From: Fimbriimonadaceae bacterium | GTDB lineage: Bacteria; Armatimonadota; Fimbriimonadia; Fimbriimonadales; Fimbriimonadaceae | Direction: 5' to 3' | Length of the DNA: 64,000 bases | Assembly: GCA_019638775.1 (NCBI GenBank) | Contig: JAHBTD010000002.1 | Coordinates: forward strand, 992,001-1,056,000 | Shown here: in pieces, positions 33,029-42,038 of the stretch | Position numbering within the stretch: the first letter of the stretch is position 1 | Layout of the letters: the number at the start of each line of letters is the position of its first letter | Translations under genes and position numbers: made by a program | The notes under the pieces: generated by a model | What the model saw: only the letters and a program-made list of their open reading frames with translations | Told to the model about the DNA's origin: nothing | Database searches by the model: none

Positions 33029-34123
33029 ATGAGACCGTTGATCTGCGTACTTAGCCTTCTCGCTTTGACTCTATCGGGATGTGGCAATCAAAGCGAGAAC
33101 GGCGACTCACGGGAGGGCGCTCCTTCTGCGTCCTCGGGCTTTGAACCAGCCTCGCCAAGGCCTACGAATACATCCACAGGCAACACACCAGCGAATACTC
33201 CTCCGGCAAAGCCTGACATCACCGTGGAGGGGACTTACAAGAACGCAGAAGGGGCTCAAGCCGAGATTGTTGGCGTCTGTCAGATGAACGAAGCCGACAT
33301 AGCCTGCTGGACTTATGACGGTGAGCCGGACAAGGATCTGCGCGAAAGGATGCTCGCAGCTCTCAAAGCGCCCCAGTGGGCAAGTGCGAACGTTCCAACG
33401 ATGAGCTTCAAGTTTGGAAGGAAGAATCGAATCATCATCATGAAGATCACAAGCCCACCTGTTCAGCAGGGCAAACCGTTGGCAAACATAAATGTCGGTG
33501 GTGTTGGTTCGGGCGAACTGCGAGGCGGTGTAACCCTTGGTATTGGCCCCTTAACCGGCTACAAATCTGCGGGTACCGGTTCGTACAGCCGTATTGAGTA
33601 CCGCGTTGTAAGCGAAACCAACGATAAGTCCACGACAAGTATCCGCCTGCTGCAAAACGATCCGATTCAGGAGACCAAAGAGCTAGTTTGCCAAGCTGGT
33701 GAAACAGTCAATCTCGCAGGACAAATTTACAAGATTTCGGCGATCTACCCCGGTGTACGAGATCAGTACCTTCAAAGCTTTAACACACGACGTGGGGCAG
33801 CATGGACCGTCGCAATCGACCGTAGCAGCATTGACGGGCCACCCGTGATCGCAAGCTTATCGCTGAAGGACACAGAAGGAAACGCGCTCTTATACTCGGA
33901 TGAGGAGGGCAAACCTTATTCAACCGAGATGTACGTGCGCTCATTTGAACAAAACGGACGTGTTCGGGGCGCAGGGTTAGCGATGAGCACTGTGCACAAC
34001 ACACCTAGACATGTGAGCGTGATCCTTTATGTGGACCCTACAAAAGTTGGAAAGTTGGTGTTGGCGGGGACGCGGACAAAGATCGTTGAGATCGTCGGCA
34101 TCCCGCTTGACCCGAAACGGTGA
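33029..34123 (+). CDS. Lipoprotein, unknown
   Basis: 364 residues from the ATG at 33029 (a TTG lies one codon upstream). Lipobox LSGC (Cys18-19 region) is followed by a Ser/Thr/Pro/Asn-rich linker to about residue 65. The rest is beta-rich, with Gly-rich GGVGSGELRGGVTLGIGPL. No domain was recognised. It is convergent with rplE. Confidence 0.75.
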   Translation: MRPLICVLSLLALTLSGCGNQSENGDSREGAPSASSGFEPASPRPTNTSTGNTPANTPPAKPDITVEGTYKNAEGAQAEIVGVCQMNEADIACWTYDGEPDKDLRERMLAALKAPQWASANVPTMSFKFGRKNRIIIMKITSPPVQQGKPLANINVGGVGSGELRGGVTLGIGPLTGYKSAGTGSYSRIEYRVVSETNDKSTTSIRLLQNDPIQETKELVCQAGETVNLAGQIYKISAIYPGVRDQYLQSFNTRRGAAWTVAIDRSSIDGPPVIASLSLKDTEGNALLYSDEEGKPYSTEMYVRSFEQNGRVRGAGLAMSTVHNTPRHVSVILYVDPTKVGKLVLAGTRTKIVEIVGIPLDPKR

Positions 34124-34147
34124 CGACACACAATCCGATTTTGAAGT

Positions 34148-34184
34148 AAAGAACCCCGTCGGCAGAGTGCCGACGGGGTTCTTG
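34148..34184. terminator. Bidirectional intrinsic terminator
   Basis: AAAGAACCCCGTCGGCA (about 34148-34164) pairs with TGCCGACGGGGTTCTT, loop GAG. A T-rich stretch lies on both strands. It ends both the lipoprotein gene (plus) and the ribosomal operon after rplE (minus). Confidence 0.88.
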
Positions 34185-34203
34185 CTCAAGTTCCAAAGTG
34201 GAC

Positions 34204-34785
34204 TTAGTTCTCGCGAAGCGGCAGACCCATCAGCTTTAGGAAGCTGCGAGCCTCATCGTCGGTTGCTGCTGTGGTGCAGATGACGATATCCATTCCGCGA
34301 ATTCGGTCGAACGAATCGTAAGGGATTTCGGGGAAAACCAACTGCTCTTTCAGTCCGAGAGCGTAGTTACCACGTCCATCGAACGACTTTGAGCTAAGGC
34401 CCTGAAAGTCACGAATTCGGGGGAGAACTACGGTCGCCAGCTTGTCGAGGAAGTGATACATTCGATCGCCGCGCAGAGTGACTTTGCATCCGATCTTCAT
34501 TCCCTCGCGGACCTTAAAGTTCGCGATCGAGTTCTTTGCGACGGTGACGACGGGCTTTTGACCAGCGATGAGGATCAGGTCACGCACTGAGTTCTCAAGG
34601 TGCTTCTCGTCGATGCCAGTACCCATGTTGATCACGATCTTCTGCAATCGTGGGATCTGCATAGACGACTTATAGCTGAACTGCTCTTGGAGCTTGGGTA
34701 CAACCGTCTCTTTATAAACCTTTTTGAGCCGTGGTGCAGGGAGCTTATCTACGGCGATGCCTTCGTTTTTGTCTTTTCTTGCCAT
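34204..34785 (-). CDS. rplE: 50S ribosomal protein L5
   Basis: 193 residues, slightly longer than usual (about 180) because of a basic N-terminus ([20 protein letters not shown]). Landmarks are [39 protein letters not shown] and [28 protein letters not shown]. It binds 5S rRNA. It is the last gene of the cluster: rpsN, rpsH and rplF, which normally follow, are absent and a terminator is present instead. Confidence 0.97.
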   Translation of the reverse strand: MARKDKNEGIAVDKLPAPRLKKVYKETVVPKLQEQFSYKSSMQIPRLQKIVINMGTGIDEKHLENSVRDLILIAGQKPVVTVAKNSIANFKVREGMKIGCKVTLRGDRMYHFLDKLATVVLPRIRDFQGLSSKSFDGRGNYALGLKEQLVFPEIPYDSFDRIRGMDIVICTTAATDDEARSFLKLMGLPLREN

Positions 34786-34875
34786 TATCGATCTCCTACC
34801 GCTTGATTTCTGGCCAAGCGTGCGAGGTCACTTCTTCTTGAGTGAAGGCAGGGATGCCCGCACCACAAAATCCAA

Positions 34876-35283
34876 TTAGTCTTTGACGATGTTGGGCTTG
34901 TCTTCGAAAGTCGTTCCCGACTTCTTTGCAAACCGAACGATCTTGTCGCCTTCTTTACGTCTTCCAACCCGAGTCGGCTCGTTTGTCTTGGGATCAAGAA
35001 CCATAAGGTTGCTCAGGTGGATTGCCTTTGCCATCAGGAAGCGTGAAGACTTCTCTGCGGTCGTGCGAGCCTTCTGGTGCTTGACAGCGGCGTTCAAAGG
35101 AATCGGCTGGTCTGCGTTCTCCTCGTTCTCCTTTAGAACGACGGCGCGCATCTTCTTGGGGAAGACGGCGGCAACGAATCCGATTTCGCCCTTGTCCTTG
35201 CCGGCGATGATCTTGACCTTGTCGCCAGTTCGAATCTTGAGCTTGACGTTGGATGCGCGAGCGATGATTTCAGCTTTAGTCAT
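34876..35283 (-). CDS. rplX: 50S ribosomal protein L24
   Basis: 135 residues with the KOW motif IRTGDKVKIIAGKDKGEIGFV. It is longer than the usual 100-105 residues, with an insertion in the middle (QKARTTAEKSSRFLMAKAIH). It starts a 50S assembly step on 23S rRNA. Its ATG overlaps the rplN stop (TAATG). A 90-bp gap separates it from rplE. Confidence 0.95.
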   Translation of the reverse strand: MTKAEIIARASNVKLKIRTGDKVKIIAGKDKGEIGFVAAVFPKKMRAVVLKENEENADQPIPLNAAVKHQKARTTAEKSSRFLMAKAIHLSNLMVLDPKTNEPTRVGRRKEGDKIVRFAKKSGTTFEDKPNIVKD

Positions 35284-35654
35284 TACAGCACCTCCGGAGC
35301 GAGCGAAACGATCTTCATAAAGTTGTGATCGCGAAGTTCGCGAGCGACCGGGCCAAAGATGCGTGTGCCACGCGGCTCAAGGTTGGCCGGGTTGATCACG
35401 ACGCATGCATTGTCGTCGAATCGAAGTGTGGAGCCGTCTTGTCGGCGGATCGCTTTTTTCGTTCGCACGATGACCGCCTTGATAACGTCTCCCTTCTTGA
35501 TCGGCATATTCGGCGTCGCGATCTTGACAGACGCCACGATGATGTCGCCGACGCCTCCATATCGGGGCTGCGAACCCTTCAGGACGCGGATGCACATGAC
35601 ATCTCGCGCGCCCGAATTATCGGCAACCTTTAATCTCGTAAATTGCTGAACCAT
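35283..35654 (-). CDS. rplN: 50S ribosomal protein L14
   Basis: 123 residues, standard length: [28 protein letters not shown] at the start, with [28 protein letters not shown] and [12 protein letters not shown] 180-bp gap with hairpin repeats separates it from rpsQ, unusual for this operon. Confidence 0.97.
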   Translation of the reverse strand: MVQQFTRLKVADNSGARDVMCIRVLKGSQPRYGGVGDIIVASVKIATPNMPIKKGDVIKAVIVRTKKAIRRQDGSTLRFDDNACVVINPANLEPRGTRIFGPVARELRDHNFMKIVSLAPEVL

Positions 35655-35835
35655 TGCTGTCTTCCCTTGTGGCGCCGGCTTTCTATTGGCCTGCGGTCCA
35701 ACTCAAAACTCTCTTCCTGCTCGGGCTCATGGCCCTTACAAATTCTCTTCGATTAAGCAACGACTGCACGTTGCTTAATTTGTTGCGACGATAAATCGCG
35801 CAACAAAAGCGGGGCTGAAGCCCCGCACTCCAAAA
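35655..35835. repeat. Hairpin repeats between rpsQ and rplN
   Basis: Reading on the minus strand, a GGAGTGCGGGGCTTCAGCCCC hairpin (about 35807-35830) is followed by TTGTTGCG-CGATTTATCG-TCGCAACAA (about 35781-35806). The hairpin AAGCAACG...CGTTGCTT follows (about 35755-35779). The order GGAGTGCG stem-loop, then a loop with GATTTATC, is the same as at 27960-28018. Confidence 0.7.
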
Positions 35836-36180
35836 CTATCGGACCTTTTCGATGATCCGAGTGACGCGCCAGCGCTTCTCTCGGCTAATCGGTCTGGTCT
35901 CCATGATCTCCACGGTATCTCCGATGTCGCAACCGACCTCGTCGTGTGCCTTAAACTTCTCCGTACGCTTAACGACCTTGCCATACAGCGGGTGCTGCAC
36001 GCGTCGCTCTACCTTAACGACAACCGTCTTCGACATGCGGTTGCTGCTGACGACGCCCTGTCGAAGCTTGCGCCGACCTCGATCCTGGCTCCCAGCCTCA
36101 ACGGCTTCCTTGGGGGCCTTGGTCTTGGCGGCTTTGGGGGCTGCCTTCTTTGTTGACTTCTTCTCGGTAGCTTCGGGCAT
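35836..36180 (-). CDS. rpsQ: 30S ribosomal protein S17 with N-terminal extension
   Basis: 114 residues; the S17 core (about residues 38-114, [20 protein letters not shown]) is preceded by a Lys/Ala-rich extension of about 37 residues ([20 protein letters not shown]). It binds 16S rRNA. The ATG overlaps the rpmC stop by one base (TAATG). Confidence 0.96.
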   Translation of the reverse strand: MPEATEKKSTKKAAPKAAKTKAPKEAVEAGSQDRGRRKLRQGVVSSNRMSKTVVVKVERRVQHPLYGKVVKRTEKFKAHDEVGCDIGDTVEIMETRPISREKRWRVTRIIEKVR

Positions 36181-36395
36181 TAGTCGTTTCCTCGTTTCTT
36201 CTCGGCAATCAGCGTAAGGATGCGCGCGATATTATGCCTTCGGGCCTTCAACTGGGCCGTGTCAGTGATCTGGCGAAACACGAGGTCTCGTCGGGCTTTG
36301 TAAAGCGCCGCTCTCTCTTTTGCCGCGAGCTCTTCAAGCTCGGGGACCGATTTGTCTCGCAATTCTGCAGCTTTTAATTCCTTCATCTCAATCAC
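36180..36395 (-). CDS. rpmC: 50S ribosomal protein L29
   Basis: 71 residues from a GTG at 36395, or 68 from the ATG at 36386. The typical two-helix protein reads [20 protein letters not shown] then ARRDLVFRQ and [18 protein letters not shown]. It lies close behind rplP and overlaps rpsQ by one base. Confidence 0.95.
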   Translation of the reverse strand: MIEMKELKAAELRDKSVPELEELAAKERAALYKARRDLVFRQITDTAQLKARRHNIARILTLIAEKKRGND

Positions 36396-36401
36396 AGCGA
36401 C

Positions 36402-36992
36402 CTATTCGGTGCTCTCCTCTGCAGGCTCACCGGCAACCTCTTCACCAATCGTTGGCACGTCAGCCGATGCCTCATCGGTTGCGGCAGTTACGGCCTCATC
36501 CAGGGCAGCAAGCTCTGCAGCCTGTCGCCGAAGGGCTTTTGCGGTCATCACGAACGGCGTCTTCGGACCGGGTGAATCCGGGAAGTCGCGCAAAGTGACG
36601 AACTTGCAGCGCATCGGCATTTTGAAAATCGCCAGTCGCATAGCCTCTTTCGCCATCTCTTCAGAGACGCCTGCCATTTCAAACATCACACGGCCCGGCT
36701 TGACGACGGCTACCCATCCTTCGATGGCGGCCTTACCCTTACCCATACGAGTTTCGAGCGGCTTCTTTGTATAAGACTTCTGCGGGAAGATACGAATCCA
36801 GACCTTACCGCCACGACGTACGTGTCGCGTCATGGCGATACGAGCGGCTTCGATTTGTCTGCTCGTAATCCATGCCGGCTCCATAGCCATGATCCCGTAT
36901 TCGCCGAAGGCGATGAAGTTGCCGCGAGTCTCCTGACCCTTCATGCGGCCGCGCATCATCTTTCTATATTTGACCCTTTTTGGCATCAACAT
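36402..36992 (-). CDS. rplP: 50S ribosomal protein L16 with acidic tail
   Basis: 196 residues against about 137 usual. The core ([58 protein letters not shown]) is complete. Residues about 150-196 are an Ala/Glu-rich acidic tail. Start ATG 36992 has GAGGAG inside the end of rpsC; ATG 36986 is an alternative. L16 lies near the peptidyl-transferase centre. Confidence 0.96.
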   Translation of the reverse strand: MLMPKRVKYRKMMRGRMKGQETRGNFIAFGEYGIMAMEPAWITSRQIEAARIAMTRHVRRGGKVWIRIFPQKSYTKKPLETRMGKGKAAIEGWVAVVKPGRVMFEMAGVSEEMAKEAMRLAIFKMPMRCKFVTLRDFPDSPGPKTPFVMTAKALRRQAAELAALDEAVTAATDEASADVPTIGEEVAGEPAEESTE

Positions 36993-36998
36993 GATGTG

Positions 36999-37820
36999 TT
37001 ACTCCTCACTCCCAGCGGGGTTTGTCGTCTCCGCAGGCGCAGCCTTGGGCTCCGCCTCAGATTTGAGTACGGGTACTTCGGGAGCTGCTTCAGCGGCGGC
37101 AGGAGCGGACTCCTTCTTCGCCTTTACAGGCGCTTCGGCTTCGGCGTCGCGAGCTCGATTCTTATCGATTCGCTTTTCGGGAAGAACCTCTCCTCGATAA
37201 ATCCAAACTTTAACGCCCACCGAACCGTAGATCGTGTGGGCAAATGTGACTCCGTAATCGATGTCTGCGCGGAGCGTATGAAGCGGAATCTTTCCGACTT
37301 TGTCTTGCTCGTTGCGGGCGATTTCGGCGCCGTTCAATCTTCCTGAAACGTGTACCTTAATGCCACGACCGTTCATGCGTACGGCGCGGGTCATCGCCTG
37401 TCGCATGGCACGTCGGTGGGATACACGTTTTTCGAGCTGGACCGCAATATTCTCGGCAACGAGTTGCGCGTCAAGCTCGGGCTGGCGGACTTCGGTGACG
37501 TTCACTTGAACGGCCATCGTCTTGTCCAACTTGCGCACCTTTCGGTTCAGGGTGTCTGAAAGCTCATTGATGCCTTCGCCCTTCTTACCAATGACAGCGC
37601 CCGGTCGGGACGTAAAGATCGTCGCCTTGATCCGGTTCGCTGCGCGCTCAATCTCGATACGGGAGATGATTCCCTTACCGATCTTGTTCTTGATGTATTC
37701 GCGAATCTGGTGATCCTGAAGAAGAGACTTATGGTAGTTCTTCTTGTTCTCGTACCAGTGGCTGTCAAAGCCACGGATAACACCTACGCGAAAACCGACT
37801 GGATGGATTTTTTGACCCAA
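36999..37820 (-). CDS. rpsC: 30S ribosomal protein S3 with acidic tail
   Basis: 273 residues against about 210-235 usual. It starts at a TTG at 37820 (GQKIHPVGFRVGVIRGFDSH); no ATG fits. KH domain: GAVIGKKGEGINELSD. The C-terminal S3 domain ends with VKVWIYRGEVLPEKR. From about residue 225 an Ala/Glu/Pro/Lys-rich tail follows. The rplV stop lies 2 bp before the start. Confidence 0.96.
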   Translation of the reverse strand: MGQKIHPVGFRVGVIRGFDSHWYENKKNYHKSLLQDHQIREYIKNKIGKGIISRIEIERAANRIKATIFTSRPGAVIGKKGEGINELSDTLNRKVRKLDKTMAVQVNVTEVRQPELDAQLVAENIAVQLEKRVSHRRAMRQAMTRAVRMNGRGIKVHVSGRLNGAEIARNEQDKVGKIPLHTLRADIDYGVTFAHTIYGSVGVKVWIYRGEVLPEKRIDKNRARDAEAEAPVKAKKESAPAAAEAAPEVPVLKSEAEPKAAPAETTNPAGSEE

Positions 37821-37822
37821 AT

Positions 37823-38479
37823 TTACTCCGCTCCCTCTTTGTTCTCTGAATCGCCTTCGGTTGTCTCAGGCGTCTCTGCCGCTTCCTCGACCGGGGCTGA
37901 TTCTTCAGCGGCGGCTTCGGCAACGGTTTCTTCAACAACTTCCTCAACCGGCGCTTCAGCAGTGGTCTCTTCGACCGGCGCCGCTGCGGTGGCTGTTTCT
38001 TCTACGACATCTTCGACGGCGACCGGAGCTTCAGCAACGACCTCTGCGGGGGCTGCCTTCTTCTCTTTTGCCTTGGCCTTCTTAGCATCAGCGAATGACG
38101 GCCTCGGCTTTGGCTTGGTGCCATGAGGCTTAATCTTTGCTGGCGGCTCTGCATCTTCGACGACCACAGTGATATGGCTGGTCTTCTTCACGATGCGGAA
38201 AGCACGGCCCATCGCTCGAGCCTGAATGCGCTTCATTCTTGGGCCTTCGTCGATCATGATGGTCGCGATACGAAGATTGCCCGGAGACATCCCATGATTC
38301 TCCTGCGCGTTGGCCATTGCGCTAATCAGCACGTTTCGCAAAGCCTTTGCCGACTTGCTCGGGTGATAGCGCAGAAGAGAGACAACGTGCTCGGCGTACT
38401 TGCCACGGACTTCATCCGCGACGATGCGCACCTTGCGTGGCTGCACTCTCACATATTTTGCAACTGCTCGAACTTCCAT
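37823..38479 (-). CDS. rplV: 50S ribosomal protein L22 with long acidic tail
   Basis: 218 residues, about twice the usual 110-120. Residues 1-110 are the L22 core (VRVQPRKVRIVADEVRGKYA, ALRNVLISAMANAQENHGM, RAFRIVKKTSHITVVVED). The rest is a Lys/Ala/Pro stretch followed by about 75 residues rich in Glu, Ala, Val and Thr. L22 lines the exit tunnel, so the tail would lie at or outside the tunnel mouth. Confidence 0.96.
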   Translation of the reverse strand: MEVRAVAKYVRVQPRKVRIVADEVRGKYAEHVVSLLRYHPSKSAKALRNVLISAMANAQENHGMSPGNLRIATIMIDEGPRMKRIQARAMGRAFRIVKKTSHITVVVEDAEPPAKIKPHGTKPKPRPSFADAKKAKAKEKKAAPAEVVAEAPVAVEDVVEETATAAAPVEETTAEAPVEEVVEETVAEAAAEESAPVEEAAETPETTEGDSENKEGAE

Positions 38480-38656
38480 TCCGTCTTATCCATAAGCCGA
38501 TTTTCTCGGCGTGTAGGACGCTGCCTCCTCCGAGGCAAAATAGCGTCAAATTGTACCTTTTTCCACGAGCACCCCTTCAACCTGGGGCCTAGTGTGGCTA
38601 TTCGATCTCAGCAATCTGCGACCCGGCTTTGTGGCTGATCGCGATTCGCCGTTCGC

Positions 38657-38944
38657 TTATCTGAGCCTCACCCCTCGATCCGGCATGCTGCCACCGTGTC
38701 CGCGATAGGTGCGGGTCGGGGCGAACTCGCCAAGTTTGTGTCCGATCATGTTTTCCGTGACGAACACGGCTACGTGCTTTCGTCCGTCGTGTACGGCGAT
38801 CGTGTGTCCGACCATGTCCGGCGTAATTGTCGAACGGCGAGACCACGTCTTGATGATCTTCTTTTCTCCAGAGGCGTTCATTCTGTTGACCTTCTTCATC
38901 AGATGGTCATCAACAAAGAACCCTTTCTTTAAACTTCTTGCCAT
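38657..38944 (-). CDS. rpsS: 30S ribosomal protein S19
   Basis: 95 residues: [48 protein letters not shown], and [15 protein letters not shown]. The ribosome-binding site AGGAG precedes the start. It is separated from rplV by 177 bp and from rplB by 129 bp, both longer than usual. Confidence 0.97.
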   Translation of the reverse strand: MARSLKKGFFVDDHLMKKVNRMNASGEKKIIKTWSRRSTITPDMVGHTIAVHDGRKHVAVFVTENMIGHKLGEFAPTRTYRGHGGSMPDRGVRLR

Positions 38945-39016
38945 TTTTCTCCTGTGTTAACCCTCGCCCTTTTGGGCGGGCAGTGCACTTCTTTTTGGGG
39001 CCTTGTGGCTTTGGGT

Positions 39017-39074
39017 GTTCAGGCGTTCGGTTAGGAAAAGTTCCTTATGCCAAACGCCTTAATGCCCGAATGCC
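39017..39074. repeat. 8-bp degenerate repeat with inverted arm after rplB
   Basis: GTTCAGGC GTTCGG at 39017-39030 is followed by an inverted stretch (AAACGCC TTAATGCC CGAATGCC, 39052-39074). The units match the GTTCAGGC/ATTCGGGC arrays at 41861 and 53146. It lies in the gap between rplB and rpsS. Confidence 0.55.
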
Positions 39075-39907
39075 TACTTGCTCCCCCTCCGTCGAACGAT
39101 AAATTTGTCTGTACGCTTGTTGTGTCGCGTACGCTCGCCAAGAGCCTTGTTGCCCCAACGGTCCACAGGCCCCTTCTTTCGGCCAACCGGCGATTTGGCT
39201 TCACCACCACCGTGTGGGTGATCGCGTGGGGACTTGACAACACCACGAACCTTTGGCTTGCGGCCTCGGCCTCGGTTGATACCGGCCTTGCCCATGCGCT
39301 CGTTTTCGTGTTGAGCGTTGCCGACTTCGCCAACGGTTGCGCGACAGTCGATGTGGACCATCCGCATTTCGCCGCTGGGCAGTCGAAGCGTGACGTAATT
39401 CCCTTCCTTGGCCATGATCTGAGCGGCAGCGCCCGCCGAACGGACCATCTGTCCGCCCTTGCCAGGCTGAAGCTCAATGTTATGGACGAAGTTACCGACA
39501 GGGATATTTCTCATCGGCAAACAGTTGCCGGGGAGGATGTCCGCATCGGGTCCGCTCTGAACATAGCTGCCAACTTCCAGGCCCTTGGGGGCAAGGATGT
39601 AGCGCTTTTCGCCATCGCGGTAGTGCAGCAAAGCGATTCGGCAGGTTCGGTTCGGATCGTATTCGATCGCGGCGACCTTGGCCGTGTAAGCGTCTTTATC
39701 GCGCTTGAAGTCCACGATTCGATAGCGGCGCTTGTTTCCACCGCCGCGCTGGAACATCGTGATGCGACCGGTGTGGTTTCGACCACCGCTCTTCGACATT
39801 TTGCCGAGAAGACCCTTCTCCGGTGGCTTCTTAGTGACCTCTTTATAGTCCGAGACGATCTTAAAGCGAACGCCTGGCGAGGTCGGTTTCATCTTGCGAG
39901 TGGCCAT
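39074..39907 (-). CDS. rplB: 50S ribosomal protein L2
   Basis: 277 residues, standard length: [59 protein letters not shown] and the C-terminal [21 protein letters not shown] with the conserved His near the peptidyl-transferase centre. It is 2 bp from rplW. Confidence 0.98.
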   Translation of the reverse strand: MATRKMKPTSPGVRFKIVSDYKEVTKKPPEKGLLGKMSKSGGRNHTGRITMFQRGGGNKRRYRIVDFKRDKDAYTAKVAAIEYDPNRTCRIALLHYRDGEKRYILAPKGLEVGSYVQSGPDADILPGNCLPMRNIPVGNFVHNIELQPGKGGQMVRSAGAAAQIMAKEGNYVTLRLPSGEMRMVHIDCRATVGEVGNAQHENERMGKAGINRGRGRKPKVRGVVKSPRDHPHGGGEAKSPVGRKKGPVDRWGNKALGERTRHNKRTDKFIVRRRGSK

Positions 39908-39909
39908 TT

Positions 39910-40272
39910 TTAGACTCCGTACTCCTCAAGCAGCTGGCCCTTCTTCAGGGTGATAACCGCCTTCTTTCGCACGGATGTTTTTCCGGCGATGGGGAAGGCG
40001 CGCGCTTTGGTGCGAACCTTTTTCGTCTTGCCATGGATCGTGATCGTTCGGACCTTTTCGACGACGAGCTTGTCGGCATCCTTGCGTCCGATGTTGTAGA
40101 TCGACTCGAAAGCCGATTTGATCTGGATCTTGTTGGCGTCCGTTGCGACGATAAAAGTGTATTGCCGCTGGATATCCTCTTCCTTTTCGATGCGATGATC
40201 GCCATAGGAGAGGGATACCGACCGCTCGGTGATGAACGGCTTGATGATGATGGTATGCGGATCTCTAATCAT
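39910..40272 (-). CDS. rplW: 50S ribosomal protein L23
   Basis: 120 residues from the ATG at 40272 ([21 protein letters not shown]), which overlaps the rplD stop by one base (TAATG). It has [30 protein letters not shown], slightly longer than many L23 proteins. It binds near the exit tunnel and docks trigger factor and SRP. Confidence 0.96.
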   Translation of the reverse strand: MIRDPHTIIIKPFITERSVSLSYGDHRIEKEEDIQRQYTFIVATDANKIQIKSAFESIYNIGRKDADKLVVEKVRTITIHGKTKKVRTKARAFPIAGKTSVRKKAVITLKKGQLLEEYGV

Positions 40273-40931
40273 TAGCCCCAAACCTCCTCTACCTTTGCCA
40301 GCGCGTCCTTGGCGATCACGATCTTGTGAGCGATCACCACATCGCGGGTGGAAAAGGCGACGGTTTTGGTTCCTTCGCCAGCCTTCGCCGGAGCCGTTCT
40401 GACTTCGACGTTGGGCAGATTCCGGAAACTTTTGTAGGTGGTTTCGTCGTAGCTGGGCAGAATAATCAGAACGCGCTTGACCTTATCAGCTCCTAAGGCT
40501 GCGAGGAACGCCTGCGCAGCCTTAGTTTTGGACTCTTTAAATGCGATCGCGTCGGCGACGATAACGTCACCGGCGTTGATGCGCGCGGCCAAAGAACCAA
40601 GGATCGCGGCTCTGCGCTCGCGCTTGTTCACTTTCTTATCGTAATCGCGCGGGGTGATCGCGAGCGCCATACCACCGTGGGCATAGTGCGGAGCACGGAT
40701 CGTACCCTGTCGAGCGTTACCTGTCTTCTTCTGCTTGTATGGCTTTCGACCGCCACCTCGAACTTCCGACCGGGTCTTCGTCTTTTGGGTGCCCTGTCGA
40801 GAGTTCGACTCTTCTGCAACAACTGTGCGGTGGACGACGTGAACGCTAACCTCGGCTGAAGCAAGCGCTTTGCCAAGATCGACTGTGCCGACCTTTTTAC
40901 CGTCTTTACCTTTGACTTCTAAACTCGCCAT
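40272..40931 (-). CDS. rplD: 50S ribosomal protein L4
   Basis: 219 residues. Landmarks are HVVHRTVVAEESNSRQGTQKTKTRSEVRGGGRKPYKQKKTG with RQGTIRAPHYAHGG (the extended loop reaching the exit tunnel), and the globular end VLIILPSYDETTYKSFRNL. The rplC stop is 5 bp upstream. Confidence 0.97.
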   Translation of the reverse strand: MASLEVKGKDGKKVGTVDLGKALASAEVSVHVVHRTVVAEESNSRQGTQKTKTRSEVRGGGRKPYKQKKTGNARQGTIRAPHYAHGGMALAITPRDYDKKVNKRERRAAILGSLAARINAGDVIVADAIAFKESKTKAAQAFLAALGADKVKRVLIILPSYDETTYKSFRNLPNVEVRTAPAKAGEGTKTVAFSTRDVVIAHKIVIAKDALAKVEEVWG

Positions 40932-40936
40932 GGCTG

Positions 40937-41557
40937 TTACCTCTTCTTGATCACAACGAACGCGCCGTTCGGACCGGGGACCGATCCATCGACGAGAATA
41001 AGGTTTCGTTCGGTGTCGACCTTCACCACCTTCAATCCAACTTGGGTGACCTGCTCTGCGCCCATGTGTCCGGGCTTGCGGGTTCCCTTAAAAACGCGCT
41101 GCGGTCCAGTGGCACCGCTTGAGTTCGGCCGTCGGTGCGTCATAAAACCGTGGGTCATGTGCTGGCCCTTAAAGTGGTATCGCTTCACGCCACCGGCGAA
41201 ACCGCGACCCTTGCTCTTTCCGGTTACGACGATCACATCGCCCTCGTTGAAGATATCCACTCCAATCTGCTGTCCGAGCTCAAACGCGCTTGTGTCGTCC
41301 ACGCGGAACTCGCGCATGGTGCGCAGATTGGTGCCGACTCCGGCCTTCTTCAAATGGCCGTACTTCGGAAAAGTGAGCCTCTTATCGCTCATTTCGCCAA
41401 AACCGACCTGTACGGCTTTATAGCCGTCTGTATCTTCCGTCTTGATCTGGGTGACGTAAACCGGTCCGGCCTGAATGACCGTTACCGGGATCATCTTCCC
41501 TTCATCCGTAAAGATGTGCGTCATGCCAACTTTTGTGCCGAGTATTCCTGGCAGCAT
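40937..41557 (-). CDS. rplC: 50S ribosomal protein L3
   Basis: 206 residues from the ATG at 41557, which has AAGGAG seven bases upstream; an ATG at 41575 would include that site in the coding region. Landmarks are GILGTKVGMTHIFTDEG, GRGFAGGVKRYHFKGQHMTHG and KPGHMGAEQVTQVGLKV. It starts the rplC-rplE part of the cluster. Confidence 0.97.
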   Translation of the reverse strand: MLPGILGTKVGMTHIFTDEGKMIPVTVIQAGPVYVTQIKTEDTDGYKAVQVGFGEMSDKRLTFPKYGHLKKAGVGTNLRTMREFRVDDTSAFELGQQIGVDIFNEGDVIVVTGKSKGRGFAGGVKRYHFKGQHMTHGFMTHRRPNSSGATGPQRVFKGTRKPGHMGAEQVTQVGLKVVKVDTERNLILVDGSVPGPNGAFVVIKKR

Positions 41558-41785
41558 CAAACACTCCTTGGGCACCCCGAACCATCGGGATACAAGTTAA
41601 GTTCTTTCGTTCAGCTTCTTCTGCTCTTGGGCGATTCTTTTAGAACCGTTGCCCGGGTCAACTTGCTCGGGTCGGCATCGCCGCCAGCTTGAAGCCGTAC
41701 GATTTCGTTCTCCGATTGCTCGGAGCGCGGGTCAGAGTTATACCCAATTGGAACAGGAAAAGGGAAACAGGGCCTATTGGGGGAC
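41558..41785 (-). other. Upstream region of the rplC cluster
   Basis: No gene is seen. On the minus strand the segment holds short potential stems, for example CCCGAGCAAGTTGACCCGGG near 41652-41671 and CCGAGCAATCGG near 41717-41728. It may hold the promoter and untranslated leader of the rplC operon, but no promoter motif can be named with confidence. Confidence 0.35.
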
Positions 41786-41892
41786 GTTGGCAAGTTTTTG
41801 TCAGGTGGTCGGCAGGTGGTTGGCAAGTTGTCGGCAAATGGTTGGCAGGTGGCGTTGAGTGTTCAGGCATTCGGGCGTTTAGGCGTTCAGGT
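41786..41892. repeat. 11-bp array joined to an 8-bp array
   Basis: Six in-phase 11-bp units lie at 41786-41851 (GTTGGCAAGTT, TTTGTCAGGTG, GTCGGCAGGTG and so on). They are followed at 41861-41892 by four 8-bp units (GTTCAGGC, ATTCGGGC, GTTTAGGC, GTTCAGGT). The first family also occurs at 10164-10387, the second at 39017 and 53146. The array is between the VOC-GNAT gene 3' end and the rplC leader. Confidence 0.8.
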
Positions 41893-42038
41893 CCAAGAGT
41901 CGAATCTTTCGTCCTTGCTTCCATCGGGGAGCATCCAGGCTCGTTTCTCGTTCATTCAAACAAGTATTGCGTCTTTGCGACTTTGAGAGAAACAAAGTCG
42001 GCGGCGCAAATGCAGTCTTCTCTGGATAGGATAAATCT

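Noticed and set aside
41611-41924. Small minus-strand ORFs upstream of rplC
   Set aside because: They run across the repeat arrays, have no ribosome-binding site and no family pattern.
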